A stretch of 64,000 nt of DNA from Bordetella parapertussis (GCA_943331295.2 CALQLA020000026.1:1-64000), one strand, 5' to 3'. Positions 50,758 through 61,885 are shown, numbered from the stretch's first letter. Program-made: numbers and translations. Notes: generated by a model from the letters alone, not told the origin.

Positions 50758-51569
50758 GCCGCGAGCGCACGGGGGGCGCTCGCGCGGCTCGTGAACCGGT
50801 ACGAATCCATCGCCAGCGCGCCGGCCTCGACGGCGTCGACGATGCGCGTGACGTCGGCGTCGATCCCGGCCGCGCCCCATGCCACGAACAGCGGCAGGAA
50901 GTGCTCCTCAGTCGGGTGCGCGCGCACGGCGTCGGGCGCCTTTTCGCGATACGCAACCAGCGCCGCTGCATCATGCGCGCGCAGCTGCGCGTCGACCCAG
51001 CCGGCGAACGCGCCGACGTAGGGCAGCGGCGCCGAGCGGCCCCGGCCGGCCATCCAGTCGCGCAGGTTGTGCGTGGTGTGGCCGGAGCCGATGATCAGGA
51101 CGCCGTCGTCGGCGAGCGGCGCCAGCGCCTGCCCGAGCCGCAGGTGATGCGCGGTGCCGAGGCCCGGCTGCACGGAGATCTGGACGACGGGAACGTCGGC
51201 CGCCGGGTACGTCCGCAGGAGCGGCACCCACGCGCCGTGGTCGAGGCCGCGGCAGCCGTCGATGCCGGCGGTGATGCCGGCGTCCTTCAGCACCGCGACC
51301 GCCTGCGCCGCGAGTTCGGGCGCGCCGGGCGCGGGGTAGCGCAGCTTGTAGAGTTCGGCCGGGAAGCCGCCGAAGTCGTGAATCGTCGCCGGCTGCGGAT
51401 TGCCGGTGAGCATCGGCACCGAGGTCTCCCAGTGCGCCGACGCGACGAGGATGGCGCGCGGACGCGGCAGCGTCTCGCCTGCCGCCTGCCACGCGTCGCC
51501 CGCGGCTCCCGACTGGACCGCGTGCATCGGCGATCCGTGCGACAGGAAGAGCGTGGGCAGGCGTGACAT
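50754..51569 (-). CDS. ygiD: DODA-type extradiol dioxygenase (YgiD-like)
   Basis: A 271-residue class III ring-opening dioxygenase. Metal ligands appear in LFLSHGSP, IHDFGGFP, GLDHGAW and ILIIGSGHTTHNL-like segments (here LIIGSGHTTHNL). The family opens catechol-type rings such as DOPA. Starts at ATG 51569; the short GNAT follows with a 4-bp overlap. Confidence 0.9.
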   Translation of the reverse strand: MSRLPTLFLSHGSPMHAVQSGAAGDAWQAAGETLPRPRAILVASAHWETSVPMLTGNPQPATIHDFGGFPAELYKLRYPAPGAPELAAQAVAVLKDAGITAGIDGCRGLDHGAWVPLLRTYPAADVPVVQISVQPGLGTAHHLRLGQALAPLADDGVLIIGSGHTTHNLRDWMAGRGRSAPLPYVGAFAGWVDAQLRAHDAAALVAYREKAPDAVRAHPTEEHFLPLFVAWGAAGIDADVTRIVDAVEAGALAMDSYRFTSRASAPRALAA

Positions 51570-51625
51570 GGCGAATCCTCGGTGGTTTTCGGTTCGACAG
51601 CGTTGTTACGCGATCGTGCCGGGCC

Positions 51626-52234
51626 TTACTTGACGAGGCCTTCGGCCTTCATCGCCTCGTGCACCTTGGGCCGCGCCGCGACGCGCGCGACGTACGCCGA
51701 CAGCACCGGCCAGCGCGCGAGATCGATGCCGACCCACTTCGTCCAGTTGAGGACGGTGAAGAGGTAGCCGTCGGCGACGGTGAACGTCTTGCCCATCAGG
51801 TAGTCCTTTGCTTCCAGTTGCTGCGACAGCCAGTCGAAGCGCTTCGCGAGGCGCGCCTTCACCGTCGTCTTCCACTCGTCCGGCGCGTTCGCGTCGAACA
51901 GCGGCGAGAACGACTTGTGCAGCTCCGACGTGATGAAGTTGAGCCATTCCTGGAGCCGGTAGCGCTCCATCGTGCCGGCCGCCGGCGCGAGGCCCGAGGC
52001 CGGGCTCCGGTCGGCGATATATTGCACTATCGCGGGGCCTTCCGAGAGACGCTCGCCGTTGTCGAGTTCGAGCAGCGGCACGTAGCCCTTCACGTGGACG
52101 CCGTAGTAGTCGTCGCCGCCGTCGAGCTTGTGCGACTTCAGGTCCACCTTGACGAGGTCCGCCTTCAGGCCGGATTCCAGCAGCGCGATGTGCGGGGACA
52201 GCGAGCAGGCGCCGGGCGAGTAATAGAGTTTCAT
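51626..52234 (-). CDS. Glutathione S-transferase (beta class, GstA-like)
   Basis: A 202-residue GST. It opens MKLYYSPGACSLSPHIALLE with the beta-class Cys, and has VPLLELDNGERLSEGPAIVQ, the glutathione-binding E-S/E-G-P turn. The C-terminal helical domain includes FTVADGYLFTVLNWT. It should conjugate or reduce electrophiles with glutathione in the cytoplasm. A glutathione enzyme here shows that glutathione use coexists with the bacillithiol-type genes. Confidence 0.92.
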   Translation of the reverse strand: MKLYYSPGACSLSPHIALLESGLKADLVKVDLKSHKLDGGDDYYGVHVKGYVPLLELDNGERLSEGPAIVQYIADRSPASGLAPAAGTMERYRLQEWLNFITSELHKSFSPLFDANAPDEWKTTVKARLAKRFDWLSQQLEAKDYLMGKTFTVADGYLFTVLNWTKWVGIDLARWPVLSAYVARVAARPKVHEAMKAEGLVK

Positions 52235-52322
52235 GGGTGATTCCTTGAAGGATGTGGCGGGGAAAGCCCCGGCGTTCCGCGAGGGGAACGCCGGGAGGGG
52301 AGGTGGCAACTCAGGTGGCAGC

Positions 52323-52530
52323 TCAGGTGGCGGCCTGCAGGCGGCGACTGCCGGCGGTGCGCGGCGCTTCCGCCGTCGCGCCGAAGGCGTGGCGCCCGGC
52401 GCCGAGGAGGCCCACGACGATCGACGCGAGCGTCAGGAACGCCGGGTACTCCCAGCCGCCCTTGGGCGACGTGAACAGCCAGCCGTTGCCGACGTGCGCC
52501 CACGTGGCGCCGGTGCCGCCGGTGCCGCCC
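52323..52530 (-). pseudogene. DoxX-family C-terminal fragment
   Basis: On the minus strand the frame ending at 52323 reads GATWAHVGNGWLFTSPKGGW then EYPAFLTLASIVVGLLGAG, the last part of a DoxX-type membrane protein. No first three helices or start codon are present upstream, where the unrelated gene at 52569 ends. The rest of 52235-52568 holds nothing else recognisable. Confidence 0.65.
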
Positions 52531-52568
52531 GCGGCGCGCCGTCGCCGGTAGCCGCGGCGCAGCGCGGG

Positions 52569-52958
52569 TTACGGCAGCTGGATCTTGCCGCCGCCGCCAA
52601 GGTCGGGCACGCCACCCTGCGGGATGACCAGCTGCGACGACGCCTGCCGCCGCATTTCCTGCAGCTCGCGCATCGCGTTCTCGACGCCGGCCTTGGCCGC
52701 GTCGCCGTAGCCCGCGACGGCGTCGGCGAGATGGGCCGCGTCGATCTCGAAGTTGATCGGAATCGGGCCCATGTTGGTCAGGATCTGGGCTTCGCCCATG
52801 TAGATCGTGGCGCGCGCCGGATCGGGCGCGCCGGCGGCGGTGACCGGCACCAGCACGCGCAGCGTTGCGGCGCCGCGGTCGGTGTAGACCTCTTCGCGGT
52901 AGAGCGAGGTCGGGTCCATTTTGGTGTCGCGCGCGCCTGCGGGAGGAAGGCTGGCCAT
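52569..52958 (-). CDS. Conserved hypothetical protein with Gly-rich tail
   Basis: A 129-residue soluble protein. Features are KMDPTSLYREEVYTDRGAAT, a beta-rich middle (PINFEIDAAHLADAVAGYGD), a helical segment with MRELQEMRRQ, and a Gly-rich end (GGGGKIQLP). It has no catalytic motif and no signal peptide. Composition and regular structure support a real gene. Function unknown. Confidence 0.65.
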   Translation of the reverse strand: MASLPPAGARDTKMDPTSLYREEVYTDRGAATLRVLVPVTAAGAPDPARATIYMGEAQILTNMGPIPINFEIDAAHLADAVAGYGDAAKAGVENAMRELQEMRRQASSQLVIPQGGVPDLGGGGKIQLP

Positions 52959-52991
52959 GTCGAATGCTCCGGGAAATCGAATCCCGCGATT

Positions 52992-53237
52992 CTAGCAAAT
53001 GCGATGCGCCGGACCGGGCCTCCGGGCGGCGACGCGGCGCGCCGGCGATGCCACGAGCACGTCGAGCAGGAACTGCGCGCGGCCGCAGCCGATGTCGAGC
53101 ACGCCATCGCCGGGTTCGAGTGCCAGCAGCCCGACGAGCGCCGCCGCGCGCGCGGGCGACAGCGGGCTGTAGTAGCGATGGCCGGCGTGCGCGATCGTGG
53201 TGAACTTGCGCGGGTCCGCGATCGTTGGCGCCGTCAT
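52992..53237 (-). pseudogene. SAM-dependent methyltransferase, 5' fragment
   Basis: The frame starts MTAPTIADPRKFTTIAHAGH and has the SAM-binding loop VLDIGCGRAQFLLDVLVASP, then turns to Arg-rich sequence and stops at 81 residues. Methyltransferases of this type have about 240-260 residues, so roughly the last two-thirds are gone. Confidence 0.7.
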
Positions 53238-53298
53238 CGGACTCCCCCTTCGCGCTGCGCGCTCCGGTATTCGCCCTTGGGGCGGCCCGGCGGCGCCG

Positions 53299-53981
53299 TC
53301 AGTGCAGCGCGCCCGGCGCGAGGCAGCATTGCTTGAATTTCTTGCCGCTGCCGCACGGGCAGGGGTCGTTGCGGCCGGTCTTCGGCGCATCGCGCCGCAC
53401 GGTGACGGGCGGCGACGCCAGCGTCGCCCAGTACGTGTGAATCTGGCCCAGCGTGTCAGGCAGCGCGTCCTCGCACGAGCGCACAAGCTTGCGCCACTCG
53501 GCGGGCTTCATCCCGCGCTTCTCTTCCTCGGGCAGCGCGTCGGCCAGCACCAGCAGCGGGAACAGCAGTTCGCCCACCTCGTCGGGGTCGCCCGCCTCGT
53601 ACCAGTCGGTCTCGGCGAGGTCGACGCCGGTCAGGTAGCCGCTGCACCACGCCGCGTAGTCGAGCTCGCCGGTGTCGGTCTCGTAGAGGATCAGGTCGAG
53701 CTCCTCGCTGCGGGCTTCGGCCACGCACTGGTTGTAGAACCGGATCAGCAGCGTGGCGACGGTTTCCGCCTGCGCGTCGTCGTCGTAGTCGGGGCTCTCG
53801 CCCAGCGCCTCGGGCATCCACACCGACGGCGGCACCGGGTCGGGGCCGCTCGCGACGGCGAAGAACAATCCCTGCAGCTCGTCGGGCAGCATCGCTTCGC
53901 CGCGGAAGGCCTCCGAGTCGAGGAGCGCCTCGAGCTCGCTGATTTCCTGCAGCGAAAGGGGGGTGGACAGCGCTTGCGGGT

Positions 53982-53985
<4 letters not shown>
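53299..53985 (-). CDS. UPF0149/YecA-family protein with SEC-C zinc motif
   Basis: A 228-residue protein. The main part is YecA-like ([37 protein letters not shown]), and the C-terminus is a SEC-C zinc finger, [18 protein letters not shown]. Its role is unknown; SEC-C motifs bind ribosomes or SecB-type partners. Its ATG overlaps the prfC stop (ATGA), so the two are translationally coupled. Confidence 0.9.
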
Positions 53986-55601
<1,616 letters not shown>

Positions 55602-55936
55602 GATTCCGGAACTGCGGGACGGCGGGCAACAGGGGCCGGGTGGGGCGTTGCAAACGGGGCCGGCAAGGGGGCAGCGCAGGGGCCGCCCGGACGAGGGGGC
55701 AGTCGCCGGCGGCGGGACCCGGCGGGCGACGGATCTGCCGATTATACCAATGCCGCAGGCCGGGGCCGTTGCCTGCGCCCGGACGGGTGGCCCCCCGGCA
55801 ACGCGCACCAGCGGCGCTTCGGGTAGAGTGCCGTTCATGCTCCCCCGACTCAACGAGCGGCTCGACGCGTTCGAGTCGCCGTTCCGCCGCCTCGCCAGCG
55901 TTCTCCGTGGCACCGCACCACTCTCCGGCTGACCCG
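55602..55936. other. Intergenic stretch between prfC and dinB
   Basis: This 335-bp gap lies between divergent genes and should hold both promoters. It contains a 31-codon open frame at 55837-55932 ([20 protein letters not shown] and on) that ends 4 bp before dinB. It looks faintly like the N-terminus of an aminotransferase, but the evidence is too weak to call it a gene. Confidence 0.5.
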
Positions 55937-57154
55937 GTGGTCACGCGGCTGGTCGCGCATCTCGACATGGATGCGTTCTATGCGTCGGTCGAGCTGCTGC
56001 GCTACCCGGAGTTGCGCGGACTGCCCGTGGTGATCGGCGGCGGGCGCCGCCACCAGCCCGAGGAAAGCACGGACCCGGCCACCGGCCGCGTCGTGCGCAA
56101 GTACGCGACGCTCTCCAACTACACCGGGCGCGGCGTGGCCACCACGGCGACGTACGAGGCGCGCGCACTCGGCGTGCACTCGGCGCTCGGGCTGATGAAG
56201 GCGGCGCAGCTCGCCCCCGACGCGATCCTGCTGCCCACCGACTTCGACGCGTATCGCCGGTACTCGCGCCTGTTCAAGGCCGCGGTGGCGACGATCGCGC
56301 CGGTGATCCAGGACAACGGCATCGACGAGGTCTACATCGACCTGACCGGCGTGGCGCCGCCGCACGACGCCGGCGACGCATTCGACGCCGACGCCCAGGC
56401 CGCCGACGACACCGACGACGATGCGTGGTGGCGCGCCCGCGACGTGGCGCGCGCGATCAAGGACGCGGTCCGCGCCGCGACCGGGCTGTCGTGCTCGATC
56501 GGCGTGGCGCCGAACAAGCTGCTGGCGAAGATCGCGTCGGAGCTGGACAAGCCCGACGGCCTCACGATCCTGCGGCCCGCCGACATCGCGCGCCGCATCT
56601 GGCCGCTGCCGCCGCGGAAGATCAACGGCATCGGGCCGAAAGCGAGTGCGAAGCTCGATGCGCTCGGCATCGGCACGATCGGCGAGCTGGCCGCGGCCGA
56701 CCTCGCGTGGCTGGTCGAGCGCTTCGGCCGGCACTACGGCACGTGGCTGTCCGATGCCGCGAACGGCCGCGACGAGCGGCCGGTCGAGACGGTGCGCGAG
56801 ACGAAGTCGATCAGCCGCGAAACCACGTTCGAGCGCGACCTGTCGGCGACGCGCGACCGGAGCACGCTGTCGGGGATCTTCACCAATCTCTGCGTGCGGC
56901 TCGCCGACGACCTCGCGAAGAAGCGCTACGCCGCGAGGACGATCGGCCTCAAGCTCCGCTTCGACAACTTCCGGACGGTCACGCGGGACCAGACGCTCGC
57001 GACGCCGGTCCAGGATGCGCGCGCGATCCGCCGCGCCGCCGGCGAATGCCTGAAGCGCATCCCGCTCGACCGGCGCATCCGCCTGCTCGGCGTGCGCGCC
57101 GGGTCGCTGGTGTCGGTGGATGGCGCGGTGCCGCGGTCGCTGCCGTTCGATTGA
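55937..57154 (+). CDS. dinB: DNA polymerase IV (Y-family)
   Basis: A 405-residue translesion polymerase. It begins [20 protein letters not shown] with the first metal Asp, and has [11 protein letters not shown] with the Asp-Glu pair, [20 protein letters not shown], and the helix-hairpin-helix [21 protein letters not shown] little-finger domain follows. The start is GTG at 55937. A 20-residue acidic insert ([16 protein letters not shown]) between the YIDLTG strand and the next helix is longer than in E. coli. The C-terminal clamp-binding peptide is not obvious. Confidence 0.93.
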   Translation: MVTRLVAHLDMDAFYASVELLRYPELRGLPVVIGGGRRHQPEESTDPATGRVVRKYATLSNYTGRGVATTATYEARALGVHSALGLMKAAQLAPDAILLPTDFDAYRRYSRLFKAAVATIAPVIQDNGIDEVYIDLTGVAPPHDAGDAFDADAQAADDTDDDAWWRARDVARAIKDAVRAATGLSCSIGVAPNKLLAKIASELDKPDGLTILRPADIARRIWPLPPRKINGIGPKASAKLDALGIGTIGELAAADLAWLVERFGRHYGTWLSDAANGRDERPVETVRETKSISRETTFERDLSATRDRSTLSGIFTNLCVRLADDLAKKRYAARTIGLKLRFDNFRTVTRDQTLATPVQDARAIRRAAGECLKRIPLDRRIRLLGVRAGSLVSVDGAVPRSLPFD

Positions 57155-57260
57155 TCCTTGGCGCCCCGCCGCGCAAGGGTGCGATAATCCCGGCCACAAG
57201 ATTTCCAACCCGCAACCGCGCGCACCGACAGAGATCGCGTCGCGCCAGGAGGATGCCATC

Positions 57261-58253
57261 GTGCTGACGAGTCCCGGCAGGCGCCTGAAGGCGCTGATCG
57301 ACGCACCCGAGATCCTGGTGCTTCCCGGCGTGTTCGACGGATTTTCCACGCGCCTCGTGCGCCAGGCCGGCTACCCGGCCGCGTTCATCACCGGCAGCGG
57401 CGTCAGCGAGAGCCGGCTCGGCCAGTCGGACGTCGGCATCATGGGGATGGAGGAGAACGTCGCCGCCGCGCGCGCGATCGCCGCCTGCACCGACATGCTG
57501 CTGCTGGCCGATGCCGACACCGGCTACGGCAACGCGGTGAACGTCTTCCACACCGTGCGCGCATTCGAGCGCGCCGGCGTGGCCGGGCTGATGCTCGAGG
57601 ACCAGGTGTGGCCGAAGCGCTGCGGCCACATGAAGGGCAAGGAAGTGATCGCCGCCGACGAGATGGTGCAGAAGATCCGCGCCGCGGCCGCCGCGCGCAC
57701 CGACCCCGACTTCGTGCTGAAGTCGCGCACCGACGTGCTGGCGACGCACGGGCTCGACGAGGCAATCCGCCGCCTCAACCTCTACGCCGAAGCGGGCGCC
57801 GATCTGCTGTTCGCCGACGCCGCGATGTCGGTCGCCGACATCGGCGCCATCGCACGCAACGTGTCGAAGCCGCTTGCGGTGAACATGGGCTTCGGCATCC
57901 GTCAGCGCTCCACCACGCCGCTCTTGTCGGCGGCGCAGTTGCAGGACCTCGGCGTCGCCGTGGTCATCTATCCCCGGCTCCTCACCGCGTGCGCGCTGCG
58001 CGGCATGCAGCAGGGCCTCGCGCTGCTGGGCCAGTCGGTGGCCACGGGCCTCGTGGTCGACCGGCCCGACGCGCTGGTGTCGTTCGAGGAACTGCACGCG
58101 GTGATGGGGATGGCCGAGGTCGAGGCGCTCGAGCAGCGCTTCCTCACGCCGGCGCAGCTCGAGGCGAAGTACGGCAAGGGCGCCGACGCGGCGCCGGTAC
58201 CCCATGTCACCGATGTCGTGGCGGACGCGCATGCGGCAGGTCTCCGTGGCTGA
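57261..58253 (+). CDS. Isocitrate lyase/PEP mutase superfamily protein
   Basis: A 330-residue carboxyvinyl-carboxyphosphonate mutase/methylisocitrate-lyase-like protein. Core motifs are LVLPGVFDGFSTRLVRQAGY, LLLADADTGYGNAVNV, MLEDQVWPKRCGHMKGKEV and VLKSRTDVLATHG. The KKCGH loop of true lyases is KRCGH here. It should cleave or form C-C bonds in a 2-oxoacid. The start is GTG at 57261 with AGGAGG upstream. It overlaps the amidohydrolase and precedes a Bug receptor, suggesting one catabolic set. Confidence 0.88.
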   Translation: MLTSPGRRLKALIDAPEILVLPGVFDGFSTRLVRQAGYPAAFITGSGVSESRLGQSDVGIMGMEENVAAARAIAACTDMLLLADADTGYGNAVNVFHTVRAFERAGVAGLMLEDQVWPKRCGHMKGKEVIAADEMVQKIRAAAAARTDPDFVLKSRTDVLATHGLDEAIRRLNLYAEAGADLLFADAAMSVADIGAIARNVSKPLAVNMGFGIRQRSTTPLLSAAQLQDLGVAVVIYPRLLTACALRGMQQGLALLGQSVATGLVVDRPDALVSFEELHAVMGMAEVEALEQRFLTPAQLEAKYGKGADAAPVPHVTDVVADAHAAGLRG

Positions 58254-59091
58254 GCCCGCGGTGGTCATTCCCGGCGCGATCGATTCGCACGCGCATGTGA
58301 TGCGCGTCGACCTGCCGCTGGCGGCAGGGCGGCACTCCGCGCCGAAGCGCGACGTGAGCGTCGACGACTACCTGGCCGTGCTCGATGCGCACGGCATCGC
58401 GCGCGGGCTGCTCACCGCGCCCAGCTTCTACGGCACCGACAACTCGCTGCTGCTCGCAACGCTCGCGGCGCATCCCGACCGGCTGCGCGGCACGGCGATC
58501 GTCGCGCCGGACACGAGGCCGGAGGTGCTGGCGGCGATGGGTCGCCAGGGCGTGGTCGGCATCCGCCTCAACTGGGCGAAGCGCGCCGAGTTGCCCGACA
58601 TCGATTCCGCCGATTACCGGCGGCTCCTCGCCGCGGTGCGCGACCTCGGCTGGCACGTCGAGATCTACCTCGAGGGCCCCAAGCTGGCCGCCGTGCTGCC
58701 GCGGCTGCGCGCGGCCGGCGTTGCCGTCGTCGTCGACCATTTCGCCGCGCCCGATCCCGCGCTGGGCACTTCGGACGCGGGCTTCCGGGCGGCGCAGGCC
58801 GGCGTTCGCGCGGGGGACACCTGGGTCAAGCTGTCGGCGCCGTACCGGCTGGGCGGCGCCGATCCGCAGCGCTACGTCGATGCGCTGCTCGCCGCCGGCG
58901 GCCCGGGCCAGCTCGTCTGGGGCAGCGATTTCCCGTTCGTGTCGCACGAGGACGCCATCACCTACGCGCAATGCGTCGCCTGGATCCACGCGTGGGTGCC
59001 GGACGACGCGACCCGCCGGACGATCCTCGTCGACACGCCGGCAAGGCTGTTTCATTTCGACCGCGCGGCGCATGCCGCGCTCCGTTCCTGA
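58231..59091 (+). CDS. Amidohydrolase-2 family (PDC lactonase-like) hydrolase
   Basis: A 286-residue TIM-barrel metal hydrolase. IDSHAHVMR is the first metal motif, VVDHFAAPDP the middle His, and LVWGSDFPFVSH the final Asp. It resembles 2-pyrone-4,6-dicarboxylate lactonases. ATG at 58231 or GTG at 58246 could be the start; both lie inside the end of the lyase gene. It probably acts in the same pathway as the lyase. Confidence 0.85.
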   Translation: MRQVSVAEPAVVIPGAIDSHAHVMRVDLPLAAGRHSAPKRDVSVDDYLAVLDAHGIARGLLTAPSFYGTDNSLLLATLAAHPDRLRGTAIVAPDTRPEVLAAMGRQGVVGIRLNWAKRAELPDIDSADYRRLLAAVRDLGWHVEIYLEGPKLAAVLPRLRAAGVAVVVDHFAAPDPALGTSDAGFRAAQAGVRAGDTWVKLSAPYRLGGADPQRYVDALLAAGGPGQLVWGSDFPFVSHEDAITYAQCVAWIHAWVPDDATRRTILVDTPARLFHFDRAAHAALRS

Positions 59092-59116
59092 TCGGCTGGG
59101 CAAGGAGCACATCCCG

Positions 59117-60073
59117 ATGAAGAGTTCCCGCGTCACCCGCCTGCTGGCCGCCGTCGCGCTGGCCGTCGCCGCCTCGCCTGCACTCGCCGCCGAGGCGTTG
59201 AAGCTCATCATCCCGACCGCCCCGGGTGGCGGCACCGACGGCTTTTTCCGCGTGCTCGCGCGCGAAGTGGAGCCGCTGCTGGGCGAGCCGGTGATCGTGC
59301 AGAACGTGCCGGGCGCCGGCGGCACCATCGGGCTCGCGCAGATGGTCCGCTCGCCGCCGGACGGGCAGACGGTCGCCGGCGTCTGGCTCGGGCCCGTGAC
59401 GGTCAGCCCGAACACGATGAAGGTGCCGTACACGCCGAGCGACTACATCCCCGTGGTGCAGGTGTCGAGCGCGCCGTACGTGCTGTGCGTGCATCCGGAC
59501 TTTCCGGCTGCCGACGGGCGCGGGCTCATCGCGGCACTGCAGAAGGACCCCGACAAGTACACGTACGGCAACGACGGCGCCGGCGGCCCGGGTCAGCTCG
59601 CCACAGAGCGCATCCTGCGCGCGATGAAGGCCTCGGCGCGCGACGTGCCGTTCAAGGGCGCGGGTGACACGCTGAATTCGTTCCTCGGCCGGCACGTCGA
59701 CATCTACGTCGGCTCGATCCCGCCGATCCTGCCGCACCTCTCGGCCGGCAAGGCGAAGTGCCTGCTGGTGACCTCCGCCGAGCGCGTGCCGGCGCTGCCC
59801 GGCGCCGCGTCGCTGTCCGACCTCGGCATCCCGAACGAGGAGACGATCCTGTGGCGCGCGCTGGTGGCGCCGAAGGGCACGCCGCCGGAACGCGTGGCGA
59901 AGCTCGAGGCGGCGTTCGAAAAGGCCGCCACGTCGGTCGCGTCGAAGAAGTTCCTCGAGGATGCCGGCGAGCAGGTCGCGATCCGCAAGGGCGCGGCGCT
60001 GCGCAAGTACATCGACAACGAGTACGAGGCGATGGGCAAGCTCGCCAAGGCGCTGAAGCTCAATCCGCAGTAG
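59117..60073 (+). CDS. Bug/TctC-type tripartite tricarboxylate transporter receptor
   Basis: A 318-residue periplasmic receptor with a signal peptide (MKSSRVTRLLAAVALAVAAS, cleavage near ALA-AEA). LKLIIPTAPGGGTDGFFRVL, VIVQNVPGAGGTIGLAQMV and YTPSDYIPVVQVS are Bug signatures. CAAGGAG precedes the ATG, 25 bp after the amidohydrolase, so it probably binds that pathway's substrate. No TctA/TctB genes are nearby. The 3' end overlaps the convergent gene by 14 bp. Confidence 0.92.
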   Translation: MKSSRVTRLLAAVALAVAASPALAAEALKLIIPTAPGGGTDGFFRVLAREVEPLLGEPVIVQNVPGAGGTIGLAQMVRSPPDGQTVAGVWLGPVTVSPNTMKVPYTPSDYIPVVQVSSAPYVLCVHPDFPAADGRGLIAALQKDPDKYTYGNDGAGGPGQLATERILRAMKASARDVPFKGAGDTLNSFLGRHVDIYVGSIPPILPHLSAGKAKCLLVTSAERVPALPGAASLSDLGIPNEETILWRALVAPKGTPPERVAKLEAAFEKAATSVASKKFLEDAGEQVAIRKGAALRKYIDNEYEAMGKLAKALKLNPQ

Positions 60074-61472
60074 GCGCTTGCTTGACCGGCAATCGTTGCC
60101 TGCCGGGGTCGATCACCATGTCGCTGCGCGTGACGTAGAGTGTCGCGCTGCGCGTGTCGCCGTTGAAGCTGGCGGTGATCGTTGCCGGAGAATTGCGCCG
60201 CGTCGCCGCGGTCGTCACCGTGAACGATTGCGCCGTCGCGCCGGCGGGGACGCTGACCGTCGGCGGCACGGGGGCGAGCAGCGGATGGCTGGTCGCGATC
60301 TGCACGATTGCGCCGCCGGCCGGCGCCGGTGCGGTGAGCGTCACGGTGGCCGTGAACGACGCGCCGCCCGCCACCTGCGCGCGATCGAGCGCAAGCGCCG
60401 CGAGCGCAGGCAGCGCGGCGGGCGCCGGGTTCCAGCCGAGCGCGATCACGTCGAAGTCGGCCGCGGTCAATTGCGCGAACGCCGGGTTCAGGATGTCGTT
60501 GTCCCAGCGCGCGTCAAACGTGCCGGAGACGAACAGGTCGGAGCCATTGTCGGCGACGATGAGTCCGTACTTCTGCATCGCGCGGAACACCTTGCGCAGG
60601 TTCGGGTTCGCGGTCCGCAGCGCGGGATCGGCACCGGCGACGCTCGACTTCAAGCGCAGTCGCGCGCCCATCGGCAGCGCGCCCGCGGTCGAGCCCGCGC
60701 GGTGCGATGCCGGGAACACGTAGCCGTTGGTGGCGCGCACGGTGACGCGCAGCGCGTGGCCCAGGTCGGCGACCGCCGGGTCCCACGCCTCGTCGTAGCG
60801 GACGAGGCCGGGCAGGATCGCGAGTCCCGCGGCGTCGGCCGACGTCCAGCCGTCGGGCCGGCGGGCATTGCTGTCAAGATCGAAGAAGGCGCCGGAACCG
60901 GCGTGCCACCGCAGCGCATTCGGGTCGAACCACACGTTGTACAACTCGTACAGATGGCGGTTCACGCAGTCGACCACGAGGAGGTGCCGGTCCCCCTGCT
61001 TGCGCTGGTCGACGTTCCCGGGCGCGCCGCCCTCGATCCAGTGCGCCGTGGTTCTCGCCTGCGCCGGGATCGGGTAGAACGGCACGCCGGCCCGCGTCGC
61101 GTAGTCGACGCCGTCGCTCTCGTCCCAGTACTGGAACGTCACCGCGGCCTTCGGCGTCGCGCCGTCGACCACCACGTACGGAAAGCCGTAGATGCCGGTG
61201 CTGCCGGGGGACACTTCGCCGCCGAAGTCGGGGTGGAGCCGCCGCGTGCCGCCGTTGTTGATGAACGCGATGAACGCGGCCGACGCGGGATCGACCGGCG
61301 CCGCGGAAATGTCGAGGTTCCACGGGTTGTCGGCAGGGAAGAGCGGCGCCACGCCCCGGATCGCCGCGCCTTGCGCGGGCAGCGTCGCCGGGCATTGCGC
61401 GCGCGCCGGCGGGGTCGCGCCGATGGCCGCGATCGCGACGGCACCGGCGAGGAACAGCGTTGCGCCGCGCAT
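60060..61472 (-). CDS. Secreted protein with C-terminal Ig-like domain, unrecognised
   Basis: A 470-residue exported protein (signal MRGATLFLAGAVAIAAIGAT, cleavage near ARAQ). The main part has FPADNPWNLDISAAPVDPAS, IYGFPYVVVDGATPKAAVTF and AHWIEGGAPGNVDQRKQGDR, repeated in outline in similar secreted proteins of unknown role. Residues about 370-455 are a beta-sandwich (ASFTATVTLTAPAPAGGAIV). It may bind or cleave an extracellular polymer, but no catalytic motif is clear. Confidence 0.75.
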   Translation of the reverse strand: MRGATLFLAGAVAIAAIGATPPARAQCPATLPAQGAAIRGVAPLFPADNPWNLDISAAPVDPASAAFIAFINNGGTRRLHPDFGGEVSPGSTGIYGFPYVVVDGATPKAAVTFQYWDESDGVDYATRAGVPFYPIPAQARTTAHWIEGGAPGNVDQRKQGDRHLLVVDCVNRHLYELYNVWFDPNALRWHAGSGAFFDLDSNARRPDGWTSADAAGLAILPGLVRYDEAWDPAVADLGHALRVTVRATNGYVFPASHRAGSTAGALPMGARLRLKSSVAGADPALRTANPNLRKVFRAMQKYGLIVADNGSDLFVSGTFDARWDNDILNPAFAQLTAADFDVIALGWNPAPAALPALAALALDRAQVAGGASFTATVTLTAPAPAGGAIVQIATSHPLLAPVPPTVSVPAGATAQSFTVTTAATRRNSPATITASFNGDTRSATLYVTRSDMVIDPGRQRLPVKQAPTAD

Positions 61473-61500
61473 CGGGTCGGGACGGCCGCGGCGGCGGGCG

Positions 61501-61782
61501 TCAGCCCTTCTTCGCGGCTTCGTACAGCGACGGCGTCACCTTCGCGTGCGCCAGGTATTCGCGCAGGTGCAGCACCTCCTGCCGTCCCAGCTCGTTGCCG
61601 CCGTGCGGGCGATGCAGGTGGCCTTCGGCGCCGTTCAGCCGGACCCGCACGCGGGTCCCGGAAAGCGACTCGAGGTCGGCACCCAGGTGCCGCAGCAGCG
61701 ACTCGACGTCGCGCCAGGGCAGCGTGCCCTTCACCGGGTCCTGGAAGATCGTGCGCAGCAGGTTCTCGTGCTTGTGGCTCAT
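61501..61782 (-). CDS. HicA-like toxin-fold protein without a HicB partner
   Basis: A 93-residue protein starting MSHKHENLLRTIFQDPVKGT. WRDVESLLRHLGADLESLSG, VRVRLNGAEGHLHRPHGGN and LREYLAHAKVTPSLYEA fit the HicA dsRNA-binding-like fold of RNA-cleaving toxins. The catalytic His would be in HLHRPH. No HicB gene lies on either side, so it may be an orphan or serve another role. Its ATG is at 61782. Confidence 0.75.
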   Translation of the reverse strand: MSHKHENLLRTIFQDPVKGTLPWRDVESLLRHLGADLESLSGTRVRVRLNGAEGHLHRPHGGNELGRQEVLHLREYLAHAKVTPSLYEAAKKG

Positions 61783-61885
61783 CGCGTCTCCCGATGGCTT
61801 GCGGCGCGAACGAATGCAGGGCCCCGCAGCGTACACCGCCGGGCGTCGCGGCCGCGTTTCGCCGCCCGGCGGGACTGTCGCGCCG

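Noticed and set aside
55837-55932. 31-codon plus-strand frame before dinB as an aminotransferase remnant
   Set aside because: Similarity to an aminotransferase N-terminus is too short to be secure.
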